A model generated the notes under the pieces. That model was not told the DNA's origin. It made no database searches and saw only the letters and a program-made list of their open reading frames with translations. A stretch of DNA of 64,000 nt from Stutzerimonas stutzeri (GTDB lineage: Bacteria > Pseudomonadota > Gammaproteobacteria > Pseudomonadales > Pseudomonadaceae). This document shows, piece by piece, positions 1-10,883 of this stretch (position 1 is the stretch's first letter; each line of letters begins with the position of its first letter). The stretch spans positions 101,193 through 165,192 of the forward strand of contig NZ_JAMOIC010000012.1 of the NCBI RefSeq assembly GCF_024448895.1, given 5' to 3'. The position numbers and the translations under genes were made by a program.

Positions 1-77
1 TCTAACAGCTGCCTGGCGGAGGAAAGGTTGATCCCGATGTCGGCCTGACTGGTCATCTGAATAACGGCGAGGCTCAT
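1..77 (-). CDS. Carbon-nitrogen hydrolase (nitrilase) family protein, 5' fragment
   Basis: Only the first 25 codons lie in the window; the gene runs off the left edge. The translation begins MSLAVIQMTSQADIGINL, which resembles the first beta-strand of nitrilase/omega-amidase enzymes (A-V-I-Q-M). An ATG at 75-77 on the minus strand sits 43 bp after the yhdP stop codon, so it is probably co-transcribed. In Pseudomonas and enterics yhdP is commonly followed by a nitrilase-family gene and tldD, which supports the call. The catalytic Glu-Lys-Cys triad is outside the window, so substrate and activity cannot be judged. Confidence 0.7.
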   Translation of the reverse strand, partial: MSLAVIQMTSQADIGINLSSARQLL

Positions 78-120
78 GCTTGAATGCCTTTATCGCGATC
101 AGCCCGCGTATTCAGTGCGA

Positions 121-3100
121 TCAATTGGGCTTTTCGAAAGGTTTATCGAAGGTGATTTTCGGCGCCTGCCACGGCCCCTCGACGTTGTACTGCACGGTTG
201 CAAAGCGGGCGACCCGGTCTCCCAGCAATTTGTCGACCACGAAAAGCGCGCCACCGATGGCTGGAGCGCCGACGATCAGCGCCGCCAGCGGCAGGTTATT
301 ACTGACAGGCAGTGTCACTAATAGCTTGGCGTCGATCCGATCATTGACCAGATCCAGCTTGCCATCCAGCTCCAGATTGCTGGACGGCCCGGCAACAGTC
401 AGCGGTTCGGAGGTCAGAAACACACCGTTGGTGGCACGCAACTGCGCCTTGATCCGGTCATAACTCAGCCCCTTGCTAAAGAGGTCAGAAAAATCCAGCC
501 GCAGACGTCGGCCAATCGAATCGAAATTGAGCAGACCGAATATCCGCAACGCCTGAGCGCCGCCGTCAACTTCACGAAGCTGTCCTTTGCGCAGCCGGGC
601 GTCAAGCGTGCCGGACAACCGATTGAGGCCGAAGAAAGCGGGGGAGCCAGGCCAGCTGCCGTCTACATCGAGACGAAAATCCTCGCTGGTCGTCGAAGGA
701 GCGAAGCCCCATGCCAGCAACACGTCAGCGAGGTCCTGCCCCTGTAGTCGTCCCCTGTACCAGGTGCGCGATTGCTCCCAGCCGCCGGCGCCGCCAAGCT
801 TAAGCCCCTTGAGATCGAAATTCAGATCGGAGAACAAGACGCCGTCGCTACTCGGGCGCATTTTCAAGGATCCCGCTCCCAGCAACTCGTCGCCTCTCAG
901 CAGCTCAGCGACGGCAACATCCATCGCAGGCAAATCTTTCGGATTCACACCTTCCAGAGCGTCGTGAGGGGGCACCTGAGGATCACTCTCCTCAGCCGGA
1001 GGCAGACGCAAGCGGGATAGATTCAGCGCAATGGGTTCAGCCTCTGCGTCAGGTAGCAGGACGGTCCCATCGACCGTAGTGCTCTGCAATCCCAGCAACC
1101 AGGCCGCGTTACGACGCTGCAAGTCGACGCCAAGATTGTCCACTTGGCTGCCGAACCCGGTGAACGTGCCGATATCCAGACGAGCACGACGCAATAGCGA
1201 TGCGCCCTCCTTGCCCGCTTGCGCTCCGCCATGATCGCTAAGCACAGCCTGCCATTCGCCAAGATCGAACTGCGGCAGGCGACCACGCACATAAAACCCC
1301 TGATCGGTCCGCAGATTGGCCGCGCCACCACCCAGAACAAGCTCACCACCACCCGCGCCCCAATCATTAGCTGGCGCCACGAATGTCGCTGCAGCCAAGC
1401 TGCCATGCCGAAGCGTATAGCGCTGCCGCTCCCCTCCCAAGGTCATTCTCAGGGTGGTATCGCGCCGCTCCTCGGCTTTCTTGCCGAACGGCGCGGGAAG
1501 CGCCATCTCAGTGCCAATCAGCGAGGAATCGAGCTGCAGCAGGTTCTCGGCTTCATCCAGTGATAGCGTCATTCTGAGCGGCAACGCGCCAGAGGCAGGC
1601 AAGTTCTGCTCAAACTTTTGCCACGTCAGGAGAGGCTGCAAACCGATGGTGCCTGTCGCTTCTATCCGGGTGGACGGGCTACCTGTTCGGCCTGTCGCTA
1701 TGGCCTTGCCCTCGACTTGCGCGCCCAGGGTTCGGCCCCGGAATGCACTCGCGCTGAAGCCCTCGTCACTGTCATAGCGAAAGTCGCCAGCCAGTCCATC
1801 AATCTGCAGATTTGCCTGCTCAATGAAAAGCCACGCATCGCTGCTGGAAAAATCGACCGCGACATGTGGGCGGTTACCCTTGGCCAGGGGTATGCCCAGC
1901 CGAAGCGATCCGCTCATGGCGCCGTCACCCCGCCAGCCAGCAAAAATTTCGCCAGTGCCGATAGGGGCCACCTGCATCAGCGTCACTGCATCGCGCAGGT
2001 GACCGTCTACCTGACCTTCGATATCCAGGGTGAGTGCTGTATCGCTGCCGCCAAGAGGTATATGGGCAGTAGCATCATGGACCCGGCTGTCGAGCATGCG
2101 CGCCTCGGCAAGCCGTACCCGAACGCCGCTGTTTTCAATCAGCACCTCTGCCCGGCCGTCACGTAGCACCGGCCAGCCCGGCTGGAATGCCAACTCGGCG
2201 TCATGCACCTTGAAATACAGGCTCAAGCTGCGGGCGGCTTTACCAGCGCCTTTGCTGATCGCGCCCTGGTACTGGAAATAGCCCTGCTCGACAGTGCCGC
2301 TGCGTATCGCCGAATTGAGCCATTCGCTCAGCGCAGGGCTCAACGCAGCTGATGTCGGCAAGTACTTCTGGGTGAAGCGGGCATCGCCATCGCTGATACC
2401 GACTCTAAGGTCCATGTAGTCCTCAGCTTCGGGGTCTCGCATCAGGCGAATCAGGAAATCACCTGCGATGTGTCCCTCCTCGCCTTCGACCTGCAGGTAA
2501 GGCGCAACAAGGGTGAACGCCGCCTCATCGAGGCTCCACCGCAAGCTGCCGCGCGCGCGCGGGTAGTCCCACGGCTGTGCAAACAGCTGCGCGAGGTGCA
2601 ATGCGAAGTCACGGTTATCGAAACGCAGCTCACCGCCCCCAAGGTCACCTCGGATCTCGCCGGAAACGTTACGCACGCCGGGGATCCAGTTATGGTCGGC
2701 GATGCTTACCGCATCCAGATTACCCGTGAACGCGAGCCGCTCGGACCCAGACAGGGCGGGCCTGTAGTTGAACTGCAGATTGCGCAAGGTTCCACTGGGT
2801 GCGAGGCCCAATAGGTACTCCTTCGCCACGTCCGGCAGAGGCGCCAAGGCATGAATCAGTTCCGCCAATGGGGCAACGGCGATGCGGTCGGTCTGCAAAT
2901 GCCAGCGATTTTCCGCGAGGTGCTGCTCGATAAGCAGCGTGGTATCCCGCCAACGTTCCTCACCGAACGTGAAAGCCAGACCCCCAAGTTGCAAACGGTA
3001 GCCATCGTCCGCGCGATCGAGGAAAGCTGTAACGGCCAGGTCGTCGATCTGCACCGCATCACGATCCTGCTGGGCAAGCTGCAAGGCAGGCGCATTCAAG

Positions 3101-3927
3101 CGAGCCACAGCGCGCGAGACCTTTCGGTCACGCCAGTCTATCCACAGTTCTCCTCCGGCCTTGAGCTGCTTCAACTCCCAGTTCGGGAGCAGGCGTTCTG
3201 GCACCCAGGCAGCCCAGTCGCTCTGCGGCAGGCTCAGATAGACTTTAGCGTCGCTGGCCTGCCAGTCGGACGGCTGTACCTGCGCATCGGCATGCAGGCT
3301 CACTGGCTGGCCGTCAGGCAGCAGCACCTGCCCATCCAGCCGCAAATGCTCGCCAACGGTACGCAATTGCAGGCTGGCGTAGGTGAGCGTCAAAGGCGCT
3401 GCGGCGTGGGGTTCGACGGTTAGCTGGCTGTCGAGCAGTCTCAGATCACGAATCTTCTGCAATTCCGCGAACAGCTTCTGTATGTCAGCCGGCTCTTTAT
3501 CCTCGCGATTGCGATCAGGAAGCCCAGCTACACGCCACTTCCCTTCCGCGCCCTGCACCAAACTGAGCTGGACGCCGCTGAACTCCATTGTGCTCAGGCG
3601 CAGCTGGCGGGCTAGGAGACTGGACAAGACGTCGGGAACCAGTGCCAGACGATCAAGCCGCACCGCTGATTCCTCATCACCGATCATCACATCATGCGCG
3701 AGAATCTGCGGTGAAAACCTATCCCAGCGGCCTTCAAGGTTACCAAGGACTACTGGCATTCCGAGCAGCTCGCGCGCCTTGTCCTGAACTTCGGGGCGAT
3801 ACTCGGCAACCAAGGGCACGAGTTGCCGCCCAAGGCTGACGTACAAGGCAAGCAGCATCAAACAGATCGCAGCCAGCCAGAGGCTGCGACGGAGGAAAAC
3901 GAGAACAAGGGCCAGGAGCCGACTCAT
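121..3927 (-). CDS. yhdP: YhdP family AsmA-like envelope protein
   Basis: A 1268-residue protein of the YhdP/TIGR02099 family, close to the usual family length. A single N-terminal membrane anchor (about residues 5-30) is followed by a very long periplasmic part rich in beta-strands, with AsmA-like C-terminal sequence (DGKLDLVNDRIDAKLLVTLP). In E. coli YhdP, TamB and YdbH are redundant bridges that move phospholipid to the outer membrane; that role is inferred here from family. The reading frame is open 15 codons further upstream, but the ATG at 3927 places the hydrophobic anchor at the N-terminus, so it was chosen. It lies 49 bp after rng, in the conserved rng-yhdP-nitrilase order. Confidence 0.9.
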   Translation of the reverse strand: MSRLLALVLVFLRRSLWLAAICLMLLALYVSLGRQLVPLVAEYRPEVQDKARELLGMPVVLGNLEGRWDRFSPQILAHDVMIGDEESAVRLDRLALVPDVLSSLLARQLRLSTMEFSGVQLSLVQGAEGKWRVAGLPDRNREDKEPADIQKLFAELQKIRDLRLLDSQLTVEPHAAAPLTLTYASLQLRTVGEHLRLDGQVLLPDGQPVSLHADAQVQPSDWQASDAKVYLSLPQSDWAAWVPERLLPNWELKQLKAGGELWIDWRDRKVSRAVARLNAPALQLAQQDRDAVQIDDLAVTAFLDRADDGYRLQLGGLAFTFGEERWRDTTLLIEQHLAENRWHLQTDRIAVAPLAELIHALAPLPDVAKEYLLGLAPSGTLRNLQFNYRPALSGSERLAFTGNLDAVSIADHNWIPGVRNVSGEIRGDLGGGELRFDNRDFALHLAQLFAQPWDYPRARGSLRWSLDEAAFTLVAPYLQVEGEEGHIAGDFLIRLMRDPEAEDYMDLRVGISDGDARFTQKYLPTSAALSPALSEWLNSAIRSGTVEQGYFQYQGAISKGAGKAARSLSLYFKVHDAELAFQPGWPVLRDGRAEVLIENSGVRVRLAEARMLDSRVHDATAHIPLGGSDTALTLDIEGQVDGHLRDAVTLMQVAPIGTGEIFAGWRGDGAMSGSLRLGIPLAKGNRPHVAVDFSSSDAWLFIEQANLQIDGLAGDFRYDSDEGFSASAFRGRTLGAQVEGKAIATGRTGSPSTRIEATGTIGLQPLLTWQKFEQNLPASGALPLRMTLSLDEAENLLQLDSSLIGTEMALPAPFGKKAEERRDTTLRMTLGGERQRYTLRHGSLAAATFVAPANDWGAGGGELVLGGGAANLRTDQGFYVRGRLPQFDLGEWQAVLSDHGGAQAGKEGASLLRRARLDIGTFTGFGSQVDNLGVDLQRRNAAWLLGLQSTTVDGTVLLPDAEAEPIALNLSRLRLPPAEESDPQVPPHDALEGVNPKDLPAMDVAVAELLRGDELLGAGSLKMRPSSDGVLFSDLNFDLKGLKLGGAGGWEQSRTWYRGRLQGQDLADVLLAWGFAPSTTSEDFRLDVDGSWPGSPAFFGLNRLSGTLDARLRKGQLREVDGGAQALRIFGLLNFDSIGRRLRLDFSDLFSKGLSYDRIKAQLRATNGVFLTSEPLTVAGPSSNLELDGKLDLVNDRIDAKLLVTLPVSNNLPLAALIVGAPAIGGALFVVDKLLGDRVARFATVQYNVEGPWQAPKITFDKPFEKPN

Positions 3928-3976
3928 ACCGATATGCTCCGCGCGTGCGGGCCCCGATGGCCAAGCTTGCATCTAT

Positions 3977-5434
3977 TCAGAGCAGCACCACGTCGTACTG
4001 TTCCTGGGAATACATGGTTTCAACCTGGAATTTGATCGAGCGGCCTATAAAACTCTCGAGATCGGCCACGTTGCCGGATTCCTCGTCCAGTAACCGGTCG
4101 ATGACCTTCTGGTTCGCCAGCACACGGTAACCTTCGGGCTGATAGGCCCGCGCCTCGCGAAGGATTTCACGGAAGATCTCATAGCAGACCGTTTCGGGAG
4201 TTTTCAGCTTGCCGCGTCCCTGGCAGCACATGCAGGGCTCGCACAGGATTTGCTCCAGACTCTCGCGCGTACGTTTGCGGGTCATCTGCACCAGGCCCAA
4301 CTCGGTGATTCCGATGATGTTGGTTTTGGCGTGGTCACGTTCGAGCTGCTTTTCCAGCGTCCGCAGTACCTGGCGGCGATGCTCCTCGTCTTCCATGTCG
4401 ATGAAGTCGATGATGATGATCCCCCCGATGTTGCGCAGCCGCAGCTGGCGCGCAATAGCGGTGGCAGACTCGAGGTTGGTCTTGAAGATGGTTTCTTCGA
4501 GCGTTCGATGACCGACAAACGCGCCAGTGTTGACGTCGATAGTAGTCATCGCCTCGGCCGGATCGATGATCAGATAGCCGCCGGATTTGAGCATGACCTT
4601 GCGCTCGAGGGCCTTCTGGATCTCGTCCTCGACGCTGTAGAGATCGAAGATGGGCCGCTCGCCGGGGTAATGCTCCAGGTGCTCGCCAAGTTCAGGCATC
4701 AGCTCGCCCACGAACTGGCTGACCTTCTGGAAATTCTCCCGTGAGTCGATTCGAATCTTTTCGATTCGCGGATTGACCAGGTCACGGAGCGTACGCATGG
4801 CCAGCGAGAGATCTTCATAGATGACCGATGGTGCACCGGCGGTCTTGATCTGCCCGTCTATCTGCTCCCACAGACGGCGCAGGTAACGGATGTCCATGAG
4901 AATCTCGTCGCTACCGGCGCCTTCCGCTGCGGTACGCAGGATGAAACCGCCGGTTTCCTTGATGCCTTCGGCTGCGATGCACTCAGCGACGACCTGTTTG
5001 AGACGCTCCCGCTCGGCCTCGTCCTCGATACGCAGCGAAATGCCGACGTGGCTGGTCTTAGGCATGTAGACGAGGTAACGCGAGGGTATCGACAACTGGG
5101 TCGTTAGCCGGGCGCCCTTGGTGCCGATCGGATCCTTGGTGACCTGCACGACCAGTGCCTGACCGTCATGAACCAACGCGCTGATGGGTTCGACGGCATT
5201 GCCTTCACGGCTGGAAATCTCAGAGGCATGGATGAACGCAGCACGCTCCAGACCGATATCGACGAACGCCGCCTGCATGCCCGGGAGTACCCGGACCACC
5301 TTGCCTTTGTAGATATTGCCAACAATGCCCCGGCGCTGGGTGCGCTCGACGTGCACCTCCTGCAGGACACCGTTCTCCACCACCGCCACCCGCGATTCCA
5401 TTGGGGTGATGTTCATCAGAATTTCTTCGCTCAT
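3977..5434 (-). CDS. rng: Ribonuclease G
   Basis: 485 residues, the typical RNase G length. This endoribonuclease matures the 5' end of 16S rRNA and takes part in mRNA decay. An S1-type RNA-binding segment lies near residues 35-120 (GNIYKGKVVRVLPGMQAAFV). The catalytic-domain acidic motifs TTIDVNTGAFVG and IIIIDFIDM carry the Mg-binding aspartates. A cysteine-rich zinc-link segment (CEPCMCCQGRG) sits near the end. The C-terminal scaffold of RNase E is absent, which separates it from rne. The start MSEEILMNITP at 5434 was preferred over an in-frame upstream extension that lacks family-like sequence. It lies downstream of maf and upstream of yhdP in the classical mre-maf-rng block. Confidence 0.95.
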   Translation of the reverse strand: MSEEILMNITPMESRVAVVENGVLQEVHVERTQRRGIVGNIYKGKVVRVLPGMQAAFVDIGLERAAFIHASEISSREGNAVEPISALVHDGQALVVQVTKDPIGTKGARLTTQLSIPSRYLVYMPKTSHVGISLRIEDEAERERLKQVVAECIAAEGIKETGGFILRTAAEGAGSDEILMDIRYLRRLWEQIDGQIKTAGAPSVIYEDLSLAMRTLRDLVNPRIEKIRIDSRENFQKVSQFVGELMPELGEHLEHYPGERPIFDLYSVEDEIQKALERKVMLKSGGYLIIDPAEAMTTIDVNTGAFVGHRTLEETIFKTNLESATAIARQLRLRNIGGIIIIDFIDMEDEEHRRQVLRTLEKQLERDHAKTNIIGITELGLVQMTRKRTRESLEQILCEPCMCCQGRGKLKTPETVCYEIFREILREARAYQPEGYRVLANQKVIDRLLDEESGNVADLESFIGRSIKFQVETMYSQEQYDVVLL

Positions 5435-5523
5435 TGTTATTCTCGGCCGATGGCGTGGGGTAAAGCAGCCGAAGCTGACGAGTTGGCTCGATTCTAACGG
5501 CATAAGCCGCCAATCCACAGGCT

Positions 5524-6114
5524 CTAGACTGAGCTTTTAGTCCAGTAGGCGACCCCATGTGCATTGAGCATCTGTGCCGTCTCGCATAACGGCAGGCCAA
5601 CCACGGCCGAATAACTGCCCTCGAGCCCTGCGACAAAGACCGCGCCCCAGCCCTGTATGCCATAGCTGCCGGCCTTGTCCCGTGGCTCGCCGCTGGCCCA
5701 GTAGGCCTCAGCTTCGTCGTCGCAAATGTGCCGGAAGCGCACCCGACTGGTGACGAGTCGCACGGTGCAACCCGAATTGCTGGCGAGCGCGATGGCTGTC
5801 ATCACCTGATGCTCGCGTCCAGACAGCGCCTGCAGCGTGGCCAGCGCATCCGCTTTATCAGTCGGCTTGCCCAGAATTCGCTGATCGAGCACGACGGTGG
5901 TATCGGCACCCAGCACGCAAGCCGAACTGTCCTCGAGCTGCGCAAGACCCGCCAGCGCCTTCTCCCGCGCCAAGCGCTGAACATAGACGTCGGCGGGCTC
6001 CGACTCGATTGGTGTCTCATCGATTGATACGGAAAGCAGCGAAAACGGGACGCCGATCTGAGTCAAAAGCTCGCGGCGTCGCGGGGATGCAGAAGCGAGA
6101 TACAAGGCAGGCAT
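5524..6114 (-). CDS. maf: Maf family nucleoside triphosphate pyrophosphatase
   Basis: 196 residues. Maf/YhdE proteins hydrolyse dTTP, UTP or modified nucleotides to the monophosphate as house-cleaning enzymes, and overproduction blocks septation in some bacteria. The diagnostic N-terminal motif [11 protein letters not shown] is at residues 6-16 and the catalytic region GADTTVVLD follows. The [20 protein letters not shown] block near the C-terminus is typical of the YhdE (dTTP/UTP) branch, though substrate is inferred. The start [13 protein letters not shown] at 6114 puts the motif at the expected distance from the N-terminus; a longer in-frame reading is not family-like. It lies between mreD and rng. 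Confidence 0.93.
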   Translation of the reverse strand: MPALYLASASPRRRELLTQIGVPFSLLSVSIDETPIESEPADVYVQRLAREKALAGLAQLEDSSACVLGADTTVVLDQRILGKPTDKADALATLQALSGREHQVMTAIALASNSGCTVRLVTSRVRFRHICDDEAEAYWASGEPRDKAGSYGIQGWGAVFVAGLEGSYSAVVGLPLCETAQMLNAHGVAYWTKSSV

Positions 6115-6198
6115 GCCAGCTCCTAAGGGAAACAGAGCGAAGCAGATTCGCATATCCAGCGGCGCCCCGGTAGCCGCGCGACCGAGGCGAAGGGAGCG

Positions 6199-6687
6199 TC
6201 AATAGACGTTGAAGCGCCGCCTCGCCCATTCCAGCGCGACGAATACCCACGGCCAGAGCAGCGCGCTCACGGGTACCGGAACCAGAAACAGCAATGTGGG
6301 CGGACGGTTACCGGTAAGTGTGCTGAGCCACAGGTGGACAAGTTGCCCGAGACCCAGCAGCACAAGCAGCACCAGGCTCTGCTGCAGCAGCGGAAACATG
6401 CGCAAACGCTGCTGAAGACTAAGCACCAGAAAGGTAATCAGGATAAGAGGTAAGCCGTTCTGACCGAGCAAGGTACCCGAGAGTACATCCAGCATCAGCC
6501 CGAAGAAGAATGCCGCTCCCATGCCGCCCCGGTGAGGCAAGGCAATGGCCCAGTAGGCGATGAACATTCCGAGCCAGAGCGGTCGAGCCAGCCCGAAGCT
6601 CTGTGGCATTGGCGCCACGCTGAGCAGCAGCGCGACCAGAAGCGACAGCCAGATGACCCAACCATTATTGAGGCGTCCGTTAATCAT
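6199..6687 (-). CDS. mreD: Rod shape-determining protein MreD
   Basis: 162 residues, almost entirely hydrophobic, with about five membrane-spanning segments, as expected for MreD of the elongasome. MreD works with MreC and MreB to position lateral-wall peptidoglycan synthesis. Its ATG overlaps the mreC stop codon by four bases (ATGA at 6684-6687), indicating translational coupling. Identification rests on the hydrophobic profile, family-like segments such as LSVAPMPQSFGLARPLWLG, and position. The 84-bp gap to maf shows no obvious terminator. Confidence 0.93.
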   Translation of the reverse strand: MINGRLNNGWVIWLSLLVALLLSVAPMPQSFGLARPLWLGMFIAYWAIALPHRGGMGAAFFFGLMLDVLSGTLLGQNGLPLILITFLVLSLQQRLRMFPLLQQSLVLLVLLGLGQLVHLWLSTLTGNRPPTLLFLVPVPVSALLWPWVFVALEWARRRFNVY

Positions 6688-7679
6688 GGACGCACCTCGG
6701 GAGCTGGCGCCGGCGTGCCGGCACCTGCCGGGGCGGGATCAGGCGCTTGAGGCGCGGGCGCAGCTTCCGGCGGAACCGATTCGCCGGTCTGCTCTGCCGC
6801 TTCGCGGTCGGCTGTTTCCTGAGCCTCGGCCGCTGCAGTCGCCCGCTCTTCAGGGCTGCGGGAGTCACTGAAGACCAGTAGCAGGTAACGACTACGATTG
6901 AGCATCGCAGTGGGAATGGCGCGCACGATCAGAAAGGGTTGTCCGGAGCCACGCACCACTTCGGTTACCTGCGCCACCGGATAGCCGCTGGGAAAGCGCT
7001 GACCCAGACCGGAACTGACCAACAGATCGCCTTCCTTGATATCGGCTGTCTCGGCGACATGGCGCAACTCGAGGTAATCCGGACTACCCGTGCCGACTGC
7101 AATGGCGCGCAGGCCGTTGCGATTGACCTGCACCGGGATGCTATGGGTCACGTCGGTCAACAACAGTACGCGAGCGGCATAGGGCATGACTTCCACTACC
7201 TGCCCCATCAGACCGCTTGCATCCAGCACCGGCTGGCCGAGGAACACACCGTCGCGCTCGCCCTTGTCGATCAGAATGCGATGGGTAAAAGGGTTGGGGT
7301 CCAGCCCGATAAGCTCGCTGACAATCACCTTGTCGTCGACCAATGCAGCGGAGTTCAGCAATTCGCGCAAGCGCACGTTCTGCTCAGTGAGCATCGCCAG
7401 TCGTTGCAGGCGACGCTGCATGAGTAACGCCTCGGCCTTGAGCTTCTCATTCTCGGCGACAAGGCTGGTGCTGCTGCTGATCTGCTCGGTTGTCCGCTGC
7501 CATGTGCGTACCGGCAAATCAGCCAGCCAGTAGAAGGGAGTCAGCACCAGCCCCATTTGGCTGCGAATCGGCTTGAGTGCTTCGAAGCGAGCGTCGACCA
7601 CCATCAGCGCGACACAAAGCACGGTGAGCACCAGCAGGCGAACGCCGAGCAAAGGGCCTTTGGCGAATAGTGGTTTGAT
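6684..7679 (-). CDS. mreC: Rod shape-determining protein MreC
   Basis: 331 residues if it starts at the ATC codon proposed here. MreC is a bitopic inner-membrane protein whose periplasmic domain activates PBP2/RodA in the elongasome. It shows a membrane anchor (GVRLLVLTVLCVALMVVDAR), a coiled coil (about residues 75-115) and the two-barrel periplasmic domain (LDPNPFTHRILIDKGERDGV; VLLLTDVTHSIPVQVNR). A low-complexity Pro/Ala/Glu tail follows residue 270. No ATG, GTG or TTG exists between the in-frame TAG upstream and a TTG at 7652. The ATC at 7677-7679 has GAGGA seven bases upstream and gives an N-terminus IKPLFAKGP, which I recall as Pseudomonas MreC-like. If the TTG is used the protein is 322 residues. 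Confidence 0.92.
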   Translation of the reverse strand: MKPLFAKGPLLGVRLLVLTVLCVALMVVDARFEALKPIRSQMGLVLTPFYWLADLPVRTWQRTTEQISSSTSLVAENEKLKAEALLMQRRLQRLAMLTEQNVRLRELLNSAALVDDKVIVSELIGLDPNPFTHRILIDKGERDGVFLGQPVLDASGLMGQVVEVMPYAARVLLLTDVTHSIPVQVNRNGLRAIAVGTGSPDYLELRHVAETADIKEGDLLVSSGLGQRFPSGYPVAQVTEVVRGSGQPFLIVRAIPTAMLNRSRYLLLVFSDSRSPEERATAAAEAQETADREAAEQTGESVPPEAAPAPQAPDPAPAGAGTPAPAPEVRP

Positions 7680-7686
7680 GGGCGGG

Positions 7687-7691
7687 TCCTC
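7687..7691 (-). promoter_or_regulatory. Shine-Dalgarno sequence supporting a non-canonical mreC start
   Basis: Reading the minus strand, GAGGA is followed by seven bases (CCCGCCC) and then ATC AAA CCA, in frame with mreC. This is ideal ribosome-binding spacing for the ATC. The alternative TTG nine codons later has only AAGG three bases away, which is too close. This decides the proposed start. Confidence 0.6.
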
Positions 7692-7720
7692 GCAGCTGCA
7701 GGCTTCAAACTAAACGCGAC

Positions 7721-7753
7721 AAGCCGAGAGCAGAGCAACTCTGCTATCGGCTT
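7721..7753 (-). promoter_or_regulatory. Long hairpin between mreB and mreC
   Basis: Arms 7721-7735 and 7739-7753 pair in 14 of 15 positions around a three-base loop. No T-run follows on the minus strand, so it is not a classical intrinsic terminator. Its place just after the mreB stop codon suggests an RNA-processing or 3'-protective structure, or partial attenuation that keeps MreB in excess over MreC and MreD. The function is inferred. Confidence 0.55.
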
Positions 7754-7778
7754 GCGCTTGGAGCTTACCGCTTGTCAC

Positions 7779-9118
<1,340 letters not shown>

Positions 9119-9406
9119 ATGGCGCTTGAACGCTCCGAGGTGGAAAAGATCGCTCATCTGGCCCGCCTGGGTCTGAATGAAGACGACCTGCCCCGCACCA
9201 CCGAGACCCTGAACAACATCCTTGGCCTCATCGATCGGATGCAGGCCGTGGACACCACCGGCATCGAGCCACTGGCTCATCCGCTGGAAACTCATCAGCG
9301 TCTGCGCGCCGATACCGTTACCGAGAGCAATCAGCGCGACGCCTACCAGGCCATCGCCCCGGCCGTGGAAAACGGCTTGTATCTGGTTCCGCGGGTAATC
9401 GAGTAA
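9119..9406 (+). CDS. gatC: Asp-tRNA(Asn)/Glu-tRNA(Gln) amidotransferase subunit GatC
   Basis: 95 residues, typical for GatC, the small subunit that wraps around GatA and GatB and stabilises the complex. Family sequence [20 protein letters not shown] is at the N-terminus, and the segment [11 protein letters not shown] is the linker that contacts GatA. The start at 9119 was chosen over an upstream in-frame ATG because the extension is Arg-rich and unlike GatC. The stop codon abuts gatA, so the three genes form one operon. The pathway makes Asn-tRNA(Asn) and/or Gln-tRNA(Gln) by transamidation of the mischarged tRNA. Confidence 0.95.
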   Translation: MALERSEVEKIAHLARLGLNEDDLPRTTETLNNILGLIDRMQAVDTTGIEPLAHPLETHQRLRADTVTESNQRDAYQAIAPAVENGLYLVPRVIE

Positions 9407-9420
9407 TGAAGGACCTCGAC

Positions 9421-10872
9421 ATGCACGAATTGACACTCGCCGAGATCGCCCGCGCCCTGGCTGACAAGCAATTCTCGGCCGAAGAGCTGACCCGCTCGCT
9501 GCTGCAGCGAATCGATACGCTCGACCCCCAACTGAACAGCTTCGTCACGGTCACGCGGGATCAGGCTATCGCCCAGGCCCAGACTGCAGACGCACGCCGT
9601 GCCAAGGGCGAGAGCGGCGCGCTGCTCGGCGCGCCGATCGGTCACAAGGACCTGTTCTGCACCCAAGGCGTCCGCACAAGCTGCGGTTCGAAGATGCTCG
9701 ACAATTTCAAGGCCCCCTACGACGCCACCGTGGTTGAGCGCCTGGCAGCCGCCGGCGCCGTATCGCTGGGCAAGCTCAATATGGACGAGTTCGCCATGGG
9801 CTCGGCCAACGAATCCAGTCATTACGGTGCGGTCAAGAACCCCTGGGATACGACCCGTGTGCCAGGTGGATCGTCCGGCGGTTCGGCAGCCGCCATTGCA
9901 GCGCGCCTGCTGCCCGCAGCTACCGGCAGCGACACCGGCGGCTCGATCCGCCAACCTGCAGCGCTGACCAACCTCACCGGCCTCAAACCAACCTATGGAC
10001 GCGTTTCGCGCTGGGGCATGATCGCCTACGCCTCAAGCCTCGATCAGGGTGGTCCGCTGGCCCGCACGGCCGAAGACTGCGCGCTGATGCTTGGCGCCAT
10101 GGCCGGCTTCGACCCGAAGGACTCCACCAGTGTCGATCAGCCACTGGACGACTACCTCGCGGCACTGAACAAGCCGCTCACGGGTCTGCGCATCGGCCTG
10201 CCGAAGGAATATTTCGGCAACGGGCTGGACGCAAAGATCGCCGACGCCGTGATGGCCTCAGTCGAAGAATTGAAAAAGCTCGGCGCCTCGGTCAAAGAAA
10301 TCAGCCTGCCGAACATGCAGCACGCGATCCCTTCTTACTACGTGATCGCGCCCGCTGAGGCCAGCTCCAACCTGTCACGCTTCGACGGCGTGCGTTTCGG
10401 CTATCGCTGCGACGACCCTGCCGACCTGACCGATCTCTACAAGCGTTCGCGCGCCGAGGGCTTCGGTGACGAAGTCCGCCGCCGCATCATGGTTGGCACC
10501 TACGCACTGTCTGCTGGCTACTACGACGCTTACTACCTGAAGGCGCAGAAGATCCGCCGACTGATCAAGAACGACTTCGTCAGCGCCTTCGACGAAGTCG
10601 ACGTCATCCTCGGCCCGACCACGCCGAACCTCGCCTGGAAGCTTGGCGAAAAGAACAACGATCCGGTCTCGGCTTACCTCGAAGACATCTACACCATCAC
10701 CGCCAACCTGGCCGGCATCCCAGGCATCTCCATGCCAGCCGGCTTCATCGATGGCTTGCCGGTTGGCGTGCAGTTGCTGGCGCCGTACTTCCAAGAAGGC
10801 CGTCTGCTCAACGTCGCCCATCAGTACCAGCAGGTCACTGAATGGCACAAACAAGCACCGAGCGGATTCTGA
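9421..10872 (+). CDS. gatA: Asp-tRNA(Asn)/Glu-tRNA(Gln) amidotransferase subunit GatA
   Basis: 483 residues. GatA is the glutaminase subunit that releases ammonia and channels it to GatB. The amidase-signature triad is visible: Lys in IGHKDLF, the serine-rich [15 protein letters not shown], and the nucleophile region [13 protein letters not shown] reading beginning five codons earlier at 9406 overlaps the gatC stop. The ATG at 9421 has AAGGA seven bases upstream and gives the family N-terminus [13 protein letters not shown], so it was preferred. The gene is followed 11 bp later by gatB. Confidence 0.96.
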   Translation: MHELTLAEIARALADKQFSAEELTRSLLQRIDTLDPQLNSFVTVTRDQAIAQAQTADARRAKGESGALLGAPIGHKDLFCTQGVRTSCGSKMLDNFKAPYDATVVERLAAAGAVSLGKLNMDEFAMGSANESSHYGAVKNPWDTTRVPGGSSGGSAAAIAARLLPAATGSDTGGSIRQPAALTNLTGLKPTYGRVSRWGMIAYASSLDQGGPLARTAEDCALMLGAMAGFDPKDSTSVDQPLDDYLAALNKPLTGLRIGLPKEYFGNGLDAKIADAVMASVEELKKLGASVKEISLPNMQHAIPSYYVIAPAEASSNLSRFDGVRFGYRCDDPADLTDLYKRSRAEGFGDEVRRRIMVGTYALSAGYYDAYYLKAQKIRRLIKNDFVSAFDEVDVILGPTTPNLAWKLGEKNNDPVSAYLEDIYTITANLAGIPGISMPAGFIDGLPVGVQLLAPYFQEGRLLNVAHQYQQVTEWHKQAPSGF

Positions 10873-10883
10873 GGACGACATAT

